A DNA stretch of 53,684 bases from Collinsella sp. GTDB lineage: Bacteria > Actinomycetota > Coriobacteriia > Coriobacteriales > Coriobacteriaceae. Positions 41,661 through 49,731 of this stretch are shown one piece after another. The position numbers were made by a program, and so were the translations under genes. The notes under the pieces are model-generated. The model ran no database searches, was not told the DNA's origin, and saw nothing but the letters and a program-made list of their open reading frames with translations. Location: positions 1 to 53,684 of the forward strand of contig DXMW01000007.1 of the NCBI GenBank assembly GCA_019414045.1, read 5' to 3'. Position 1 is the first letter of the stretch. Each line of letters starts with the position of its first letter.

Positions 41661-42845
41661 GTGGGCAAGGCTAAGGCTAAGGCGAAGAAAAAGACGACGG
41701 GGGCGCGGGCTAAGCGCGATCGTCGTCGGAAGCTTGCGACCGAAGCTCCCGCGTCTGCCGAGGAACTGCTGGCAAGCGTGCCGGGACTCGACGCGCTGCA
41801 GGATGTTCCGGCGTTTGATGACCTGCCGGTCGATGAAGCTCAGCAGACTGCCTTTGATGATTTCTGCGCACATGCCGAGGAGCCCGAGCAGATGCAGCTT
41901 GGCGCCGTGGTGCGCTTGGATCGCGGGTTTCCGCTGGTGGCGACTGCCGACGATACCTTCCGCGCCGAGCATGCCGTAGGATTTGCCAAGTCTCGTGGCG
42001 AGGACGAGGTTTTGCTGCCTGCCGTGGGCGATCGTGTGGCGGTGCGCCGCGCTCCCGGGCACGATATGGGCGTGATTGAGTGCGTGCTGCCGCGCCGTAC
42101 GAGCTTTGAGCGTTGGCGCGGCCGTGCCCGCGGAGAGCGCCAGGTGCTCTGTTCCAACGTGGATAGCGTGCTAATCGTGCAGGCGCTCGGTGCCGGCGAG
42201 GTGCTGCTCGACCGCGTGGCGCGCTCGCTGGTGTTGGCGCTCGATTGCGATGCCGAGCCGGTGGTGGTGCTCACCAAAGCTGACCGCTGCGATGCCGAGG
42301 AGCTCGAGCGCGATCTGGACCGCGTGCGCCGCCTGGTGGGTCCGGACGTGCGCGTGATCGTGACGTCTTCTGCCGAGGGCCGCGGCCTGGACGAGGTCCG
42401 TGCCTGCGTGCCTGCCGGGAGCTGCGCCATGATTCTGGGCGAGTCGGGTGCCGGCAAGTCGACGCTGCTCAATGCACTGCTGGGCCACGATACGTTGGCG
42501 ACCGGCGGTGTGCGTGAACGCGACGACCAGGGCCGTCACACTACCGTCGCGCGCGTGATGGTGACGCTGCCGGGCGACGCCGGCGTGATCGCCGATGCCC
42601 CGGGCCTGCGCAGCCTACCGCTCGTGGGTCACGAGCGGGGACTGGCCCGCGCCTTCCCCGAGATTGTCGAGGCATCGCGCGCGTGCCGGTTTGGCGATTG
42701 CACGCATACCCATGAGCCGGGTTGCGCCGTTCGCGAGGCCGAGGACGCCGGGCAGATCGATAGACTGCGTCTGGAAACGTTCCAAAACCTGGCGTCATCC
42801 ATGCGCGTGAGTGCTCAAATGCTCGATCCCGATGTCCATCTGTAA
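41661..42845 (+). CDS. rsgA: Ribosome small-subunit-dependent GTPase RsgA
   Basis: This circularly permuted GTPase acts in late 30S ribosome maturation. The 394-aa protein has a Lys/Ala-rich N-terminal tail and an OB-fold (about 75-160). The GTPase motifs come in the order G4 (VVVLTKAD), G1 (GESGAGKST), G2 (RHTT) and G3 (DAPG). The C-terminal zinc site CRFGDCTHTHEPGC has the C-x4-C-x-H-x5-C pattern. GTG 41661 is chosen because GGAGG lies 5 nt upstream; the frame extends to 41613 inside the terminator region. Confidence 0.95.
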   Translation: MGKAKAKAKKKTTGARAKRDRRRKLATEAPASAEELLASVPGLDALQDVPAFDDLPVDEAQQTAFDDFCAHAEEPEQMQLGAVVRLDRGFPLVATADDTFRAEHAVGFAKSRGEDEVLLPAVGDRVAVRRAPGHDMGVIECVLPRRTSFERWRGRARGERQVLCSNVDSVLIVQALGAGEVLLDRVARSLVLALDCDAEPVVVLTKADRCDAEELERDLDRVRRLVGPDVRVIVTSSAEGRGLDEVRACVPAGSCAMILGESGAGKSTLLNALLGHDTLATGGVRERDDQGRHTTVARVMVTLPGDAGVIADAPGLRSLPLVGHERGLARAFPEIVEASRACRFGDCTHTHEPGCAVREAEDAGQIDRLRLETFQNLASSMRVSAQMLDPDVHL

Positions 42846-42862
42846 TTGATTTTTCCTATGAC

Positions 42863-42897
42863 AGCCGTCTCCCAACTGTTCGGGAGACGGCTTTTTT
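42863..42897 (+). terminator. Intrinsic terminator after rsgA
   Basis: AGCCGTCTCCC (42863-42873) pairs perfectly with GGGAGACGGCT (42882-42892) and is followed by six T residues. Confidence 0.92.
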
Positions 42898-42935
42898 GCT
42901 GCGGAAAAGCCTCGAAACATGCAGTTTGCTGACGT

Positions 42936-43010
42936 GCTGACCAAAACCTTGCCACGAGCTTGACGGGCTGGTCAGCTTTTGGTCAGCGATTGGTTTGACA
43001 TCGAAAACCA
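42936..43010 (+). promoter_or_regulatory. Repeated GGTCAGC motifs and TTGACA upstream of the Tad operon
   Basis: GCTGACCAAAA (42936-42946) is inverted at 42977-42987, and a third GGTCAGC lies at 42970-42976. A palindrome, TTGGTTT-N8-AAACCAA (about 42990-43011), overlaps TTGACA (42995-43000), a good -35 without a clear -10. These are candidate sites for a regulator of pilus expression. Confidence 0.45.
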
Positions 43011-43097
43011 AGATTGCGATTGCGCCGCTTTGCACTCTGACCGCTCAGACAATGGTGGTACGGGCATTCGCCCGGCACTGCCATGAGAGGAGCGGCC

Positions 43098-43757
43098 GTG
43101 AACAAGAGCAAGCGCATCGCCATCAGTCTGGTCGCGGGCGTGCTCGCTGCTCTGCTCTGCATGGTTTACGGCTCGTCGATCCGCTCGCAAGCCGAACAGG
43201 TCCAGGCTGAGACCTTGGCCAAGTACGGTGGCGATCGCGTCGAGGTATGCGTCGCGGCGCGCGATATCGATGTGGGTGAGACCCTCGATGAGACCAATGT
43301 CATAACCCAGGAGTGGCTGACGAGTCTGCTGCCGCGTGACGCGGCGACCGAGCTACGCCAGGTGCGCGGCGACGTGACGACTTCGCGTATTCCCAAAAAC
43401 GCCGTGATCTGCAATGTCTACACCAAGGCCGAGAGCCACATGCTCGAGGTGCCTAAGGGCAAGGTCGCCGTTTCGGTGGCGGTCGATGCCGAGCACTCGG
43501 TCGGCGGTGCTGCGGGCGTGGGCAGCTACGTGGACGTGTACGTGCAAAAAGACGGCGTAACCGATCGGCTGTGCGGTGCGTACGTGATCGATACCAGTGA
43601 GGATTCCGGTTCCACGCGCGAGGGCAAGATCGAATGGGTGACGCTGGCGGCTGACCCCGAAGACGTCAAGGAACTGCTGGGAGCCTCGGGCAAGGGAACG
43701 GTCAGCTTGACGATTCCCGCCACGGCGCGCGGCAAAAAGAGCGGAGGCGACGAGTGA
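43098..43757 (+). CDS. cpaB: Tad pilus assembly protein CpaB/RcpC
   Basis: The 219-aa protein has an N-terminal membrane anchor (about residues 5-25) and a SAF-like domain (VEVCVAARDIDVGETLDETNVITQEW, about 50-115). A second beta-rich domain follows (KVAVSVAVDAEHSVGGAAGVGSYVDVYV). CpaB is a periplasmic or wall-side component of Tad pilus machines. GTG 43098 is chosen for the GAGGAG site 5 nt upstream; ATG 43083 lacks one. It is the first gene of the pilus operon, and its stop overlaps the next start. Confidence 0.88.
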   Translation: MNKSKRIAISLVAGVLAALLCMVYGSSIRSQAEQVQAETLAKYGGDRVEVCVAARDIDVGETLDETNVITQEWLTSLLPRDAATELRQVRGDVTTSRIPKNAVICNVYTKAESHMLEVPKGKVAVSVAVDAEHSVGGAAGVGSYVDVYVQKDGVTDRLCGAYVIDTSEDSGSTREGKIEWVTLAADPEDVKELLGASGKGTVSLTIPATARGKKSGGDE

Positions 43758-45406
43758 TGAAGGCGATCTGGCTTGCGTGCTGCGCGTGCGGCGATTACGG
43801 GCTGTTGCAGCGGGAAGTCGAGGGCCGTGATGTGGGTGCACAGGTGCTTCGCGTGGGTGACCTGGACGGGCTGGTTTCCATGGCGCGGGCGTTTCCGTCG
43901 CGCCGCGGGGCTGCCATCATCGCGGCGTCTCTGTTTGATACTGAAGATGTGCGCAAGACTGTTGCGCGCCTGACGGCCGAAGGCCGCGTGAGTCGCGTGG
44001 TCGTGTTGATAGAAGCGCTCGATCCGTCGGATATCGAGGGGCTGTTTCGCGCGGGGGCGACCGAGGTCATCGCTGCACACAGTATATGCGGCAACGGGCG
44101 TGCGGGCGAGGGAGCGGTTGATTCCGATCGGCGCATGACGATTGAGCCCGATGCTTTTGTTGATAGGGAACCCGGGGCGCCTCGCGCTACAAGAGGCCCG
44201 CGTGTTGATGATTATGGAAAAGCGGAAGCCGAGCATGGTCGGCGCCCCCGGAACCCCCTTGTAGACGATGACGCTGGAGGGCCGGCGCAGCATGCTGGCG
44301 ACTCCCCGGCTGTAGATATGGGATACGTGCACGGCGTGAATCTGGCGGATGAACTCGACGAAGTTGAGGGCTTTGCCGGGTGCGGCGAGTTGTCGCTGAT
44401 GCAGCATGAGCAGATTGTACAGAACGAGCCTGCCTCGCAGACCGAACAAGCTGCCATGCCGGCTTGGACGCAGCGTGTGGTTGCGGCGGGGGAGACGGGT
44501 GCGCTGCCACCGACGCCCGCCCCGCCGCCTCCGATGCCGCCGGCAGACGCTGCCGCTCCGCCGCATCGAGCTCCGGTCATCTGCGCTATTTCGGGTTCGG
44601 GCGGTTGCGGCAAGTCGACGATCGTTGCCGCCATGGCACACACATCGTCGCTGTTGGGCTTGCGTGCCGCCGTGCTCGACCTGGACCTGATGTTTGGAAA
44701 CCTTTACGACTTGTTAGGCGTCGATGCTCCGCGCGATATGGCGGCACTTATCGAGCCGTCGGCGGCGGGCACGCTCACCGAGCCGGATATCGTAGCCACA
44801 TCGATGCGCGTGGCGCCGGGCGTTACGCTCTGGGGTCCCGTCGCGGCGCCCGAGCAAGCCGAGCTCATGGCGCGTCCGGTGGAGCTACTGCTTGATGTTC
44901 TGCGTCGCGAATCCGACGTGGTCTTTATCGATACCTCGGTCTTTTGGGGCGACGCCGTGGCGGCTGCGGTGGCGGCGAGCGACCGTTGCCTGGTCGTTGG
45001 CGATGCGGCGGTGTCGTCCGCGACATCGGCGTCGCGCGTCATCGAACTGGCAAGTCGAGTAGGTGTGCCGCGCACGCGCATGAGCGCCGTGTTCAACCGG
45101 TTCGGTGCGCGCGGGGCAGACGAGGACGTCGCCATGCGCTTTGAGATTGCCTGTGCGTTGAGCTCCAAGATTCGTATCGCCGATGGCGGGCAGGATCTCG
45201 CCGCGCTCATGGCGTTTGGGCGCGCTGACGAGGCGGTGGGGCAGACCAGCGCTTTTGCGACTAGCATGCGCGAGGCCACGCGCGAGATGCTCGTGGAACT
45301 GGGGTGCGCCGTCGGCCCTTGGGGCGATATGGTCGCCGACCGTGCAACGCGTACCGAACGCCCGCGTATCCGCCTTCCCTGGTCGCGCGAGGGTGATCAG
45401 CGATGA
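43757..45406 (+). CDS. tadZ: TadZ/CpaE-like localisation ATPase
   Basis: The 549-aa protein has an N-terminal receiver-like domain (about 1-115) and a long acidic, then Pro/Ala-rich linker (about 116-272; TPAPPPPMPPAD). A ParA/MinD-type ATPase domain follows, with the deviant Walker A GSGGCGKST (near residue 280) and DLDLMFGNLYDLLG. TadZ proteins position the Tad machine at the cell pole or membrane. It starts on the last base of the cpaB stop and overlaps tadA by 4 bp (ATGA). The 150-residue linker is long for the family. Confidence 0.87.
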   Translation: MKAIWLACCACGDYGLLQREVEGRDVGAQVLRVGDLDGLVSMARAFPSRRGAAIIAASLFDTEDVRKTVARLTAEGRVSRVVVLIEALDPSDIEGLFRAGATEVIAAHSICGNGRAGEGAVDSDRRMTIEPDAFVDREPGAPRATRGPRVDDYGKAEAEHGRRPRNPLVDDDAGGPAQHAGDSPAVDMGYVHGVNLADELDEVEGFAGCGELSLMQHEQIVQNEPASQTEQAAMPAWTQRVVAAGETGALPPTPAPPPPMPPADAAAPPHRAPVICAISGSGGCGKSTIVAAMAHTSSLLGLRAAVLDLDLMFGNLYDLLGVDAPRDMAALIEPSAAGTLTEPDIVATSMRVAPGVTLWGPVAAPEQAELMARPVELLLDVLRRESDVVFIDTSVFWGDAVAAAVAASDRCLVVGDAAVSSATSASRVIELASRVGVPRTRMSAVFNRFGARGADEDVAMRFEIACALSSKIRIADGGQDLAALMAFGRADEAVGQTSAFATSMREATREMLVELGCAVGPWGDMVADRATRTERPRIRLPWSREGDQR

Positions 45407-46731
45407 GCCTGCAAACGAGGATTAAGGCTGCCGGCGCTGCAGCGGCGGCAGCGCCTGTAGATGCGGGGCGTCGCCGCGCGGTGAAACGACGCACCAAGCG
45501 CGCCGTGATGGACCGCATGGGTTACGACGAAGTGGCGCGTATCAGCGCCTATATCGACCCGGCACTTGCCCGCTCGGAATTGCGTCCTGCGGTGGAGGCG
45601 GCGCTCAATGTTGAGGAGTCGACCGATCTCGCGACGCCCGAGCGCGAGACCATCATCGACGAGATCTTGGATGACGTGGTGGGCTTGGGGCCGTTGCAGC
45701 CGCTCATCGAGGACGACACCGTTACCGAGATCATGATCAACGGCTGCCGCTCGGCTTTCTTTGAACGCGGCGGCGTCTTGTACCCCATCGAGCATGCGTT
45801 TGAGGATGATGAGCAGATCCGTGTGCTTATCGACCGCATTATCTCGCCACTTGGCCGCCGTATCGACGAGCGCAGCCCCATCGTCAACGCCCGCCTCAAA
45901 ACGGGCTATCGCGTCAACGCGGTGATTCCGCCTGTGGCGATTGACGGACCGATTCTCACCATCCGAAAGTTCTCGGACCGTATCTGCTCGCTGGACGAGC
46001 TCGTGGGGTTGGGATCGCTGCCGCTTTGGTATGCGCAGCTGCTGTCGTGTGCGGTGTCGCTGCGACAGGACCTGGCGGTTGCGGGAGGCACGGGATCTGG
46101 TAAGACCACCCTGCTCAACGCGTTGTCATGTGAGATTTCCACCGGCGAGCGCATCGTGACGATCGAGGACTCTGCCGAGCTCAAGTTTGCGCATCATCCG
46201 CACGTGGTGCGCTTAGAGGCGCGCGAGGCTTCAATTGAGGGCGAGGGCGCGGTGACGATCCGCGACCTGGTAACTAATGCCCTACGCATGCGCCCCGACC
46301 GCATCGTGGTGGGCGAGGTGCGCGGTGCCGAGTGCTGCGACATGTTGCAGGCCATGAACACGGGCCACGACGGGTCGCTCACCACACTTCATGCGGGTTC
46401 AGAACAGGAGACCGTGGTGCGTCTGACGTTGCTTGCACGTTATGGCATCGATCTGCCGAGCGAGCTCATCGAGGAGCAGATTGCCATGGCGCTCGACGGC
46501 ATCGTGATGTCCGAGCGCCACGCCGATGGCAGGCGTTTCGTCTCCTCGTATTCGGGGGTGCGACGCGCCGCATCGGGTGGCGTAGAGCTCGAGCGCTATG
46601 TGACGTTCGATGCTGCCGAGCGCACCTGGACGCTTGACCGCGAGCCGCCGTTTATCGCAGAAGGCCTGCGGTCGGGGACGCTCACACAAGAGGAGGTGGA
46701 CGAATGGAGATCGCTGTGCCCCTCGTCGTAG
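45403..46731 (+). CDS. tadA: Tad pilus secretion ATPase TadA/CpaF
   Basis: This hexameric type II/IV secretion ATPase powers pilus extension. In the 442-aa protein, Walker A GGTGSGKTT is at 228-236, the Asp box is IVTIEDSAEL, Walker B is in MRPDRIVVGEVRG, and the His box is in GHDGSLTTLHA. The N-terminal domain (about 60-190) has the CpaF pattern GLGPLQPLIEDDTVTEIMIN. The start overlaps the preceding stop (ATGA), so translation is coupled. Confidence 0.96.
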   Translation: MSLQTRIKAAGAAAAAAPVDAGRRRAVKRRTKRAVMDRMGYDEVARISAYIDPALARSELRPAVEAALNVEESTDLATPERETIIDEILDDVVGLGPLQPLIEDDTVTEIMINGCRSAFFERGGVLYPIEHAFEDDEQIRVLIDRIISPLGRRIDERSPIVNARLKTGYRVNAVIPPVAIDGPILTIRKFSDRICSLDELVGLGSLPLWYAQLLSCAVSLRQDLAVAGGTGSGKTTLLNALSCEISTGERIVTIEDSAELKFAHHPHVVRLEAREASIEGEGAVTIRDLVTNALRMRPDRIVVGEVRGAECCDMLQAMNTGHDGSLTTLHAGSEQETVVRLTLLARYGIDLPSELIEEQIAMALDGIVMSERHADGRRFVSSYSGVRRAASGGVELERYVTFDAAERTWTLDREPPFIAEGLRSGTLTQEEVDEWRSLCPSS

Positions 46732-47630
46732 GGGGCTTGGCAGGGCTTTCTGTCGCGACGGCGTGCGGAGTGGAACCTCGTGTGCCGCAGGTACCGCCGG
46801 CGGAGCTGGCACGTCAGGCGCTCGAGACGGTGGCAGAGAAGCTGCCGCGTGAGCTGGTGGAAAACGATCTGCTGAAAAAGATCGCCCGTTCGTGGGCATC
46901 GCTGGCTCCGGCGCATCGCCTTGGCCTCGTGATCGAAGATGCTTCGGGACGTTTGGCGTTTCTGCTGCTATCGAGCGGTGTCTGCTGCGTTTTACTAACG
47001 ATGGTGTCGTTATCGCCCCTCGGATTTGCCTTGGGACTTGTTGCTCCGTTTGCCGTTGGTGCCGCTTGGGATGGCTTTGAGAGCCGGCGCGAGCAACACG
47101 ATGCAGAAGAGGCAATGCCCGAGGCGTTTACCGCACTTTCCATGTCGCTTGCCTCGGGACATTCGCTGGCCCAGGGCATGCGCTTTGTGGGCGCTCATGC
47201 GCAAGAGCCAGTGCATACCGAGTTTTTGCGGGTGGCGGCGGCGATCGATTGCGGCATCTCGGCGACCGACGCGCTCGATGACTTGCTCGTGCGTATCGAC
47301 GCCCCCGGTCTTTCGCTTGTGACCTTGGCGCTTAAGGTGTCTCAGCGCACCGGCGCTCCGCTTGCCGACTTACTGTCCGAGGCGTCGAGCATGGTGGGGG
47401 AGCGCATCGAGCTCAAGCGCCGCCTGGATGTTAAGACGTCGCAGGCTCGCATGTCTGCGCATATGGTCGCGGCGATGCCGGCGGGCATGTGCGCGGGGTT
47501 GGCGCTGCTTTCGGCAGATTTTCGTCGCGGTCTTGCGACGCCCGCCGGCGCGGGCGCTGTGGTGCTGGGTCTTGCCCTCAACGCCGTTGCCCTGGTGGTT
47601 ATCCGGCGCATTATGCGGGTGGAGCTATGA
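46704..47630 (+). CDS. tadB: Tad pilus inner-membrane platform protein TadB
   Basis: The 308-aa membrane protein has a type II secretion F (T2SF) domain (about 140-265; EAMPEAFTALSMSLASGHSLAQGM). Paired membrane segments lie near 95-120, and two near the C-terminus. It forms the membrane platform with TadC above the TadA ATPase. It overlaps tadA by 28 bp, with its AGGAGG ribosome site inside tadA. Confidence 0.9.
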   Translation: MEIAVPLVVGGLAGLSVATACGVEPRVPQVPPAELARQALETVAEKLPRELVENDLLKKIARSWASLAPAHRLGLVIEDASGRLAFLLLSSGVCCVLLTMVSLSPLGFALGLVAPFAVGAAWDGFESRREQHDAEEAMPEAFTALSMSLASGHSLAQGMRFVGAHAQEPVHTEFLRVAAAIDCGISATDALDDLLVRIDAPGLSLVTLALKVSQRTGAPLADLLSEASSMVGERIELKRRLDVKTSQARMSAHMVAAMPAGMCAGLALLSADFRRGLATPAGAGAVVLGLALNAVALVVIRRIMRVEL

Positions 47631-48268
47631 GCGCCCCGGTTGCAGTTGCGGCTTGCCTGTGCGCCCTGAGTGTATTTGTCGCGACGGGTTTGGATCGGGC
47701 GGATGCACGCAAGATCGCAGGGGCCTGCAAGCGCGAGGCGGTGCTGGTCGCTGCCGCGGGTCGCTCGGTGGTCGATGCTCTGACCGCGCGAGTGAAGGGC
47801 GCGGTTGGAGCGGGCGGCCCGGCGCGAGTGTCGCTCGGCGAAGTTTCCGAGATGATCGATGTTGTGCGCTTGGGTCTTTCGGCCGGTCTTTCGTTTGATG
47901 CGGCGCTTGAGATTTTCTGCGCCAACCGCCGGTCAGTGCTGGCTCTTCGCCTTGAGCGCGCCTGCATGGCGTGGCAGGTGGGCGTGGGCACGCGTGAGGA
48001 CGAGTTGTTGGCCGCCGCGCGCGACCTGGACGTGCGAGCGCTCGAGACCTTTGCCATCACGGTGGGGCAGGCGCTCGCCCTGGGTGCCCCACTTGCCGAG
48101 ACGCTGGCCGCTCAAAGTCGCGAGATCCGTGCGGCTCATCGCGCCGCGGTCGAGCGCGAGATCGAGCGTGCGCCCGTCAAGCTGCTGATTCCCACCGGCA
48201 CGCTCATCTTGCCGGCGTTGCTTCTGTCCATATTGGGCCCGCTGCTGGGAGCAGGCGGGATGATGTAG
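47627..48268 (+). CDS. tadC: Tad pilus inner-membrane platform protein TadC
   Basis: The 213-aa membrane protein has a T2SF domain (about 65-185; DVVRLGLSAGLSFDAALEIFC) and a hydrophobic C-terminus (LILPALLLSILGPLLGAGG). It partners TadB. The ATGA overlap with the tadB stop fixes the start. It is shorter than many TadC proteins, since only one N-terminal hydrophobic segment (about 1-20) precedes the domain. Confidence 0.88.
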   Translation: MSAPVAVAACLCALSVFVATGLDRADARKIAGACKREAVLVAAAGRSVVDALTARVKGAVGAGGPARVSLGEVSEMIDVVRLGLSAGLSFDAALEIFCANRRSVLALRLERACMAWQVGVGTREDELLAAARDLDVRALETFAITVGQALALGAPLAETLAAQSREIRAAHRAAVEREIERAPVKLLIPTGTLILPALLLSILGPLLGAGGMM

Positions 48269-48278
48269 GGAGGAATAC

Positions 48279-48512
48279 ATGAACACGATGACTGACACTG
48301 CTGGCAAGGTGCAGGGCTGGGCGTTTTGCCGGGCGGCACATGTTCGTCAGCGCGCCAAGGAACTATTGCAGGAGGAGAGTGCGCAGGGTACCACCGAGTA
48401 TGCCATCTTGGTCGGCGTGCTCGTGGTGATCGCGATTATCGCCATCGTCGCATTTAAGGGCAAGGTCCAAGATCTATGGAACGCTATCAGCGAGGGCATC
48501 AACAGCCTGTAG
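48279..48512 (+). CDS. flp: Flp-type major pilin
   Basis: The 77-aa prepilin has a leader of about 38 residues, then GTTEYAILVGVLVVIAIIA, the Flp hydrophobic helix with a Glu-Tyr pair. Cleavage after the Gly of SAQG is predicted. The Glu is at +3 rather than +5 of that site. A GGGAGG ribosome site lies upstream. No prepilin peptidase gene is in the operon. Confidence 0.88.
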   Translation: MNTMTDTAGKVQGWAFCRAAHVRQRAKELLQEESAQGTTEYAILVGVLVVIAIIAIVAFKGKVQDLWNAISEGINSL

Positions 48513-49039
48513 AGGGCGAGCGCCCCGTCGGGGTGCTGCTGGTGTTTGCTTGCCTGACCGTGGCGATAGCGGCGGTGCTTTGGGGGCTTAACGCCGCGCG
48601 GCAGCAGCGTCCTGGGACCGCCTCCGATTTGGGCTCAGATTCGGCGGTGGCGTTTCAAAAAGATGAGATGCGAGATGCGGACGATTCGGATGTCGCTGTC
48701 ACGGCGCAAACCTTTCTGCGGACGCTCGACAAGCGGTCTGGCACTGCGACGGATTCGCCTGGGGGCAACGCGATTGCGGTCCGGCTTGCATGGTCCGAGG
48801 ACCGACCGATGACCGAAGCGGCAGCGGATATGCTGCGTGCCTATCGCGAGGTACCCACGGCACAACTTGCTCTGAGCGGCTATCTCGATATCAAGGGCAA
48901 CGTGTGGGGCGCTATCGTGCGCGACGGACGCGGCTGGGTCGATATGGTGACGGTTGCCGCGGATACTGGCGATGCTTCGTGTCGTCTGCGCGCCGTGCGC
49001 CTGGTCCCGCAAACAATAAGCTCAAAGGAGGGGTCGTGA
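48476..49039 (+). CDS. Tad-operon membrane-anchored protein of unknown function
   Basis: The 187-aa protein has one N-terminal membrane segment (VGVLLVFACLTVAIAAVLWGL, about residues 18-38) and an extracellular domain of about 145 residues with no recognised family. It overlaps the pilin gene by 37 bp. The start is uncertain because no strong ribosome site precedes ATG 48476. Its place directly after the pilin and before a pseudopilin suggests an assembly or minor-subunit role. Confidence 0.6.
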   Translation: MERYQRGHQQPVEGERPVGVLLVFACLTVAIAAVLWGLNAARQQRPGTASDLGSDSAVAFQKDEMRDADDSDVAVTAQTFLRTLDKRSGTATDSPGGNAIAVRLAWSEDRPMTEAAADMLRAYREVPTAQLALSGYLDIKGNVWGAIVRDGRGWVDMVTVAADTGDASCRLRAVRLVPQTISSKEGS

Positions 49040-49040
49040 A

Positions 49041-49259
49041 ATGCATGGCGTTCTGCGTGAGGAGGTTGCCCAAGCGACTGTGGAATACGCCATCGTCACG
49101 GTGGCGCTGTTATCGATCGTGCTGGCGATTGCGGGACTTTGGCGTGCTGGCACCGATGGGCGCTTGGCGGCGCTGGTTGAGCGGGCGGCATCCCATGGCG
49201 TTGCCTCGATGTCGGTTATCGACGCCGCTGCGGGCGCTAAGGACATCGCGTTGTATTGA
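49041..49259 (+). CDS. Small pilin-like protein (TadE-type N-terminus)
   Basis: The 72-aa protein has EEVAQATVEYAIVTVALLSIVLAIAGLW, a class III prepilin-like helix with Glu-Tyr. Its short leader is only about 11 residues. It may be a second Flp-like subunit or a minor pilin. AAAGGAGGGG lies 7 nt upstream of ATG 49041. Confidence 0.75.
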   Translation: MHGVLREEVAQATVEYAIVTVALLSIVLAIAGLWRAGTDGRLAALVERAASHGVASMSVIDAAAGAKDIALY

Positions 49260-49731
49260 TATCGCGTGCGAGGACCGGGCGCAGTCTACGGTCGAGGCCG
49301 CTTTTTTGCTGCCGACGTTTCTGACGCTCATCCTTCTCGCACTGCAACCGGTGTGCCTGCTCTATACGCGCGCGGTCATGGAGTCTGCCGCCGCCGAGAC
49401 CGCGCGGCTCATGACCACGACGACGGCGGAGGACGACGATCTTAAGGAGTTCACCCGCCGCCGGCTTGCCGCAGTGCCCAACGTTTCGATTTTTCATGCC
49501 GGCGGGCCGCTGTCGTGGGATATCGAGCTTGGCCGGGCCGGTGCGGGTGGCGTCTCGTCCGTGTCCGTTTCCGGCGAGGTCAAGCCGTTGCCCGTGATCG
49601 GTGCGTTTGCGCAGGCTATGGGTGGTACCGCCGAGGGCGGCTACGTTGAGCTCAAGGTCGATGTCTCGTATCAATCGCGTCCCGAATGGCTGGAGGGAGA
49701 TTATGATTCGTGGATTGCTACATGGGATTAA
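49195..49731 (+). CDS. TadE-like pseudopilin, start uncertain
   Basis: The conserved part begins near 49266 with EDRAQSTVEAAFLLPTFLTLILLALQ, a TadE-type helix, followed by an extracellular domain of about 110 residues. In this frame no ATG or GTG lies close upstream. ATG 49195 gives 178 aa but overlaps the previous gene by 65 bp and adds an Arg/Leu-rich stretch. ATT 49254, with AAGGA about 12 nt upstream, would overlap the previous stop and give 158 aa. I list the ATG. It overlaps the next gene by 29 bp. Confidence 0.78.
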   Translation: MALPRCRLSTPLRALRTSRCIDIACEDRAQSTVEAAFLLPTFLTLILLALQPVCLLYTRAVMESAAAETARLMTTTTAEDDDLKEFTRRRLAAVPNVSIFHAGGPLSWDIELGRAGAGGVSSVSVSGEVKPLPVIGAFAQAMGGTAEGGYVELKVDVSYQSRPEWLEGDYDSWIATWD

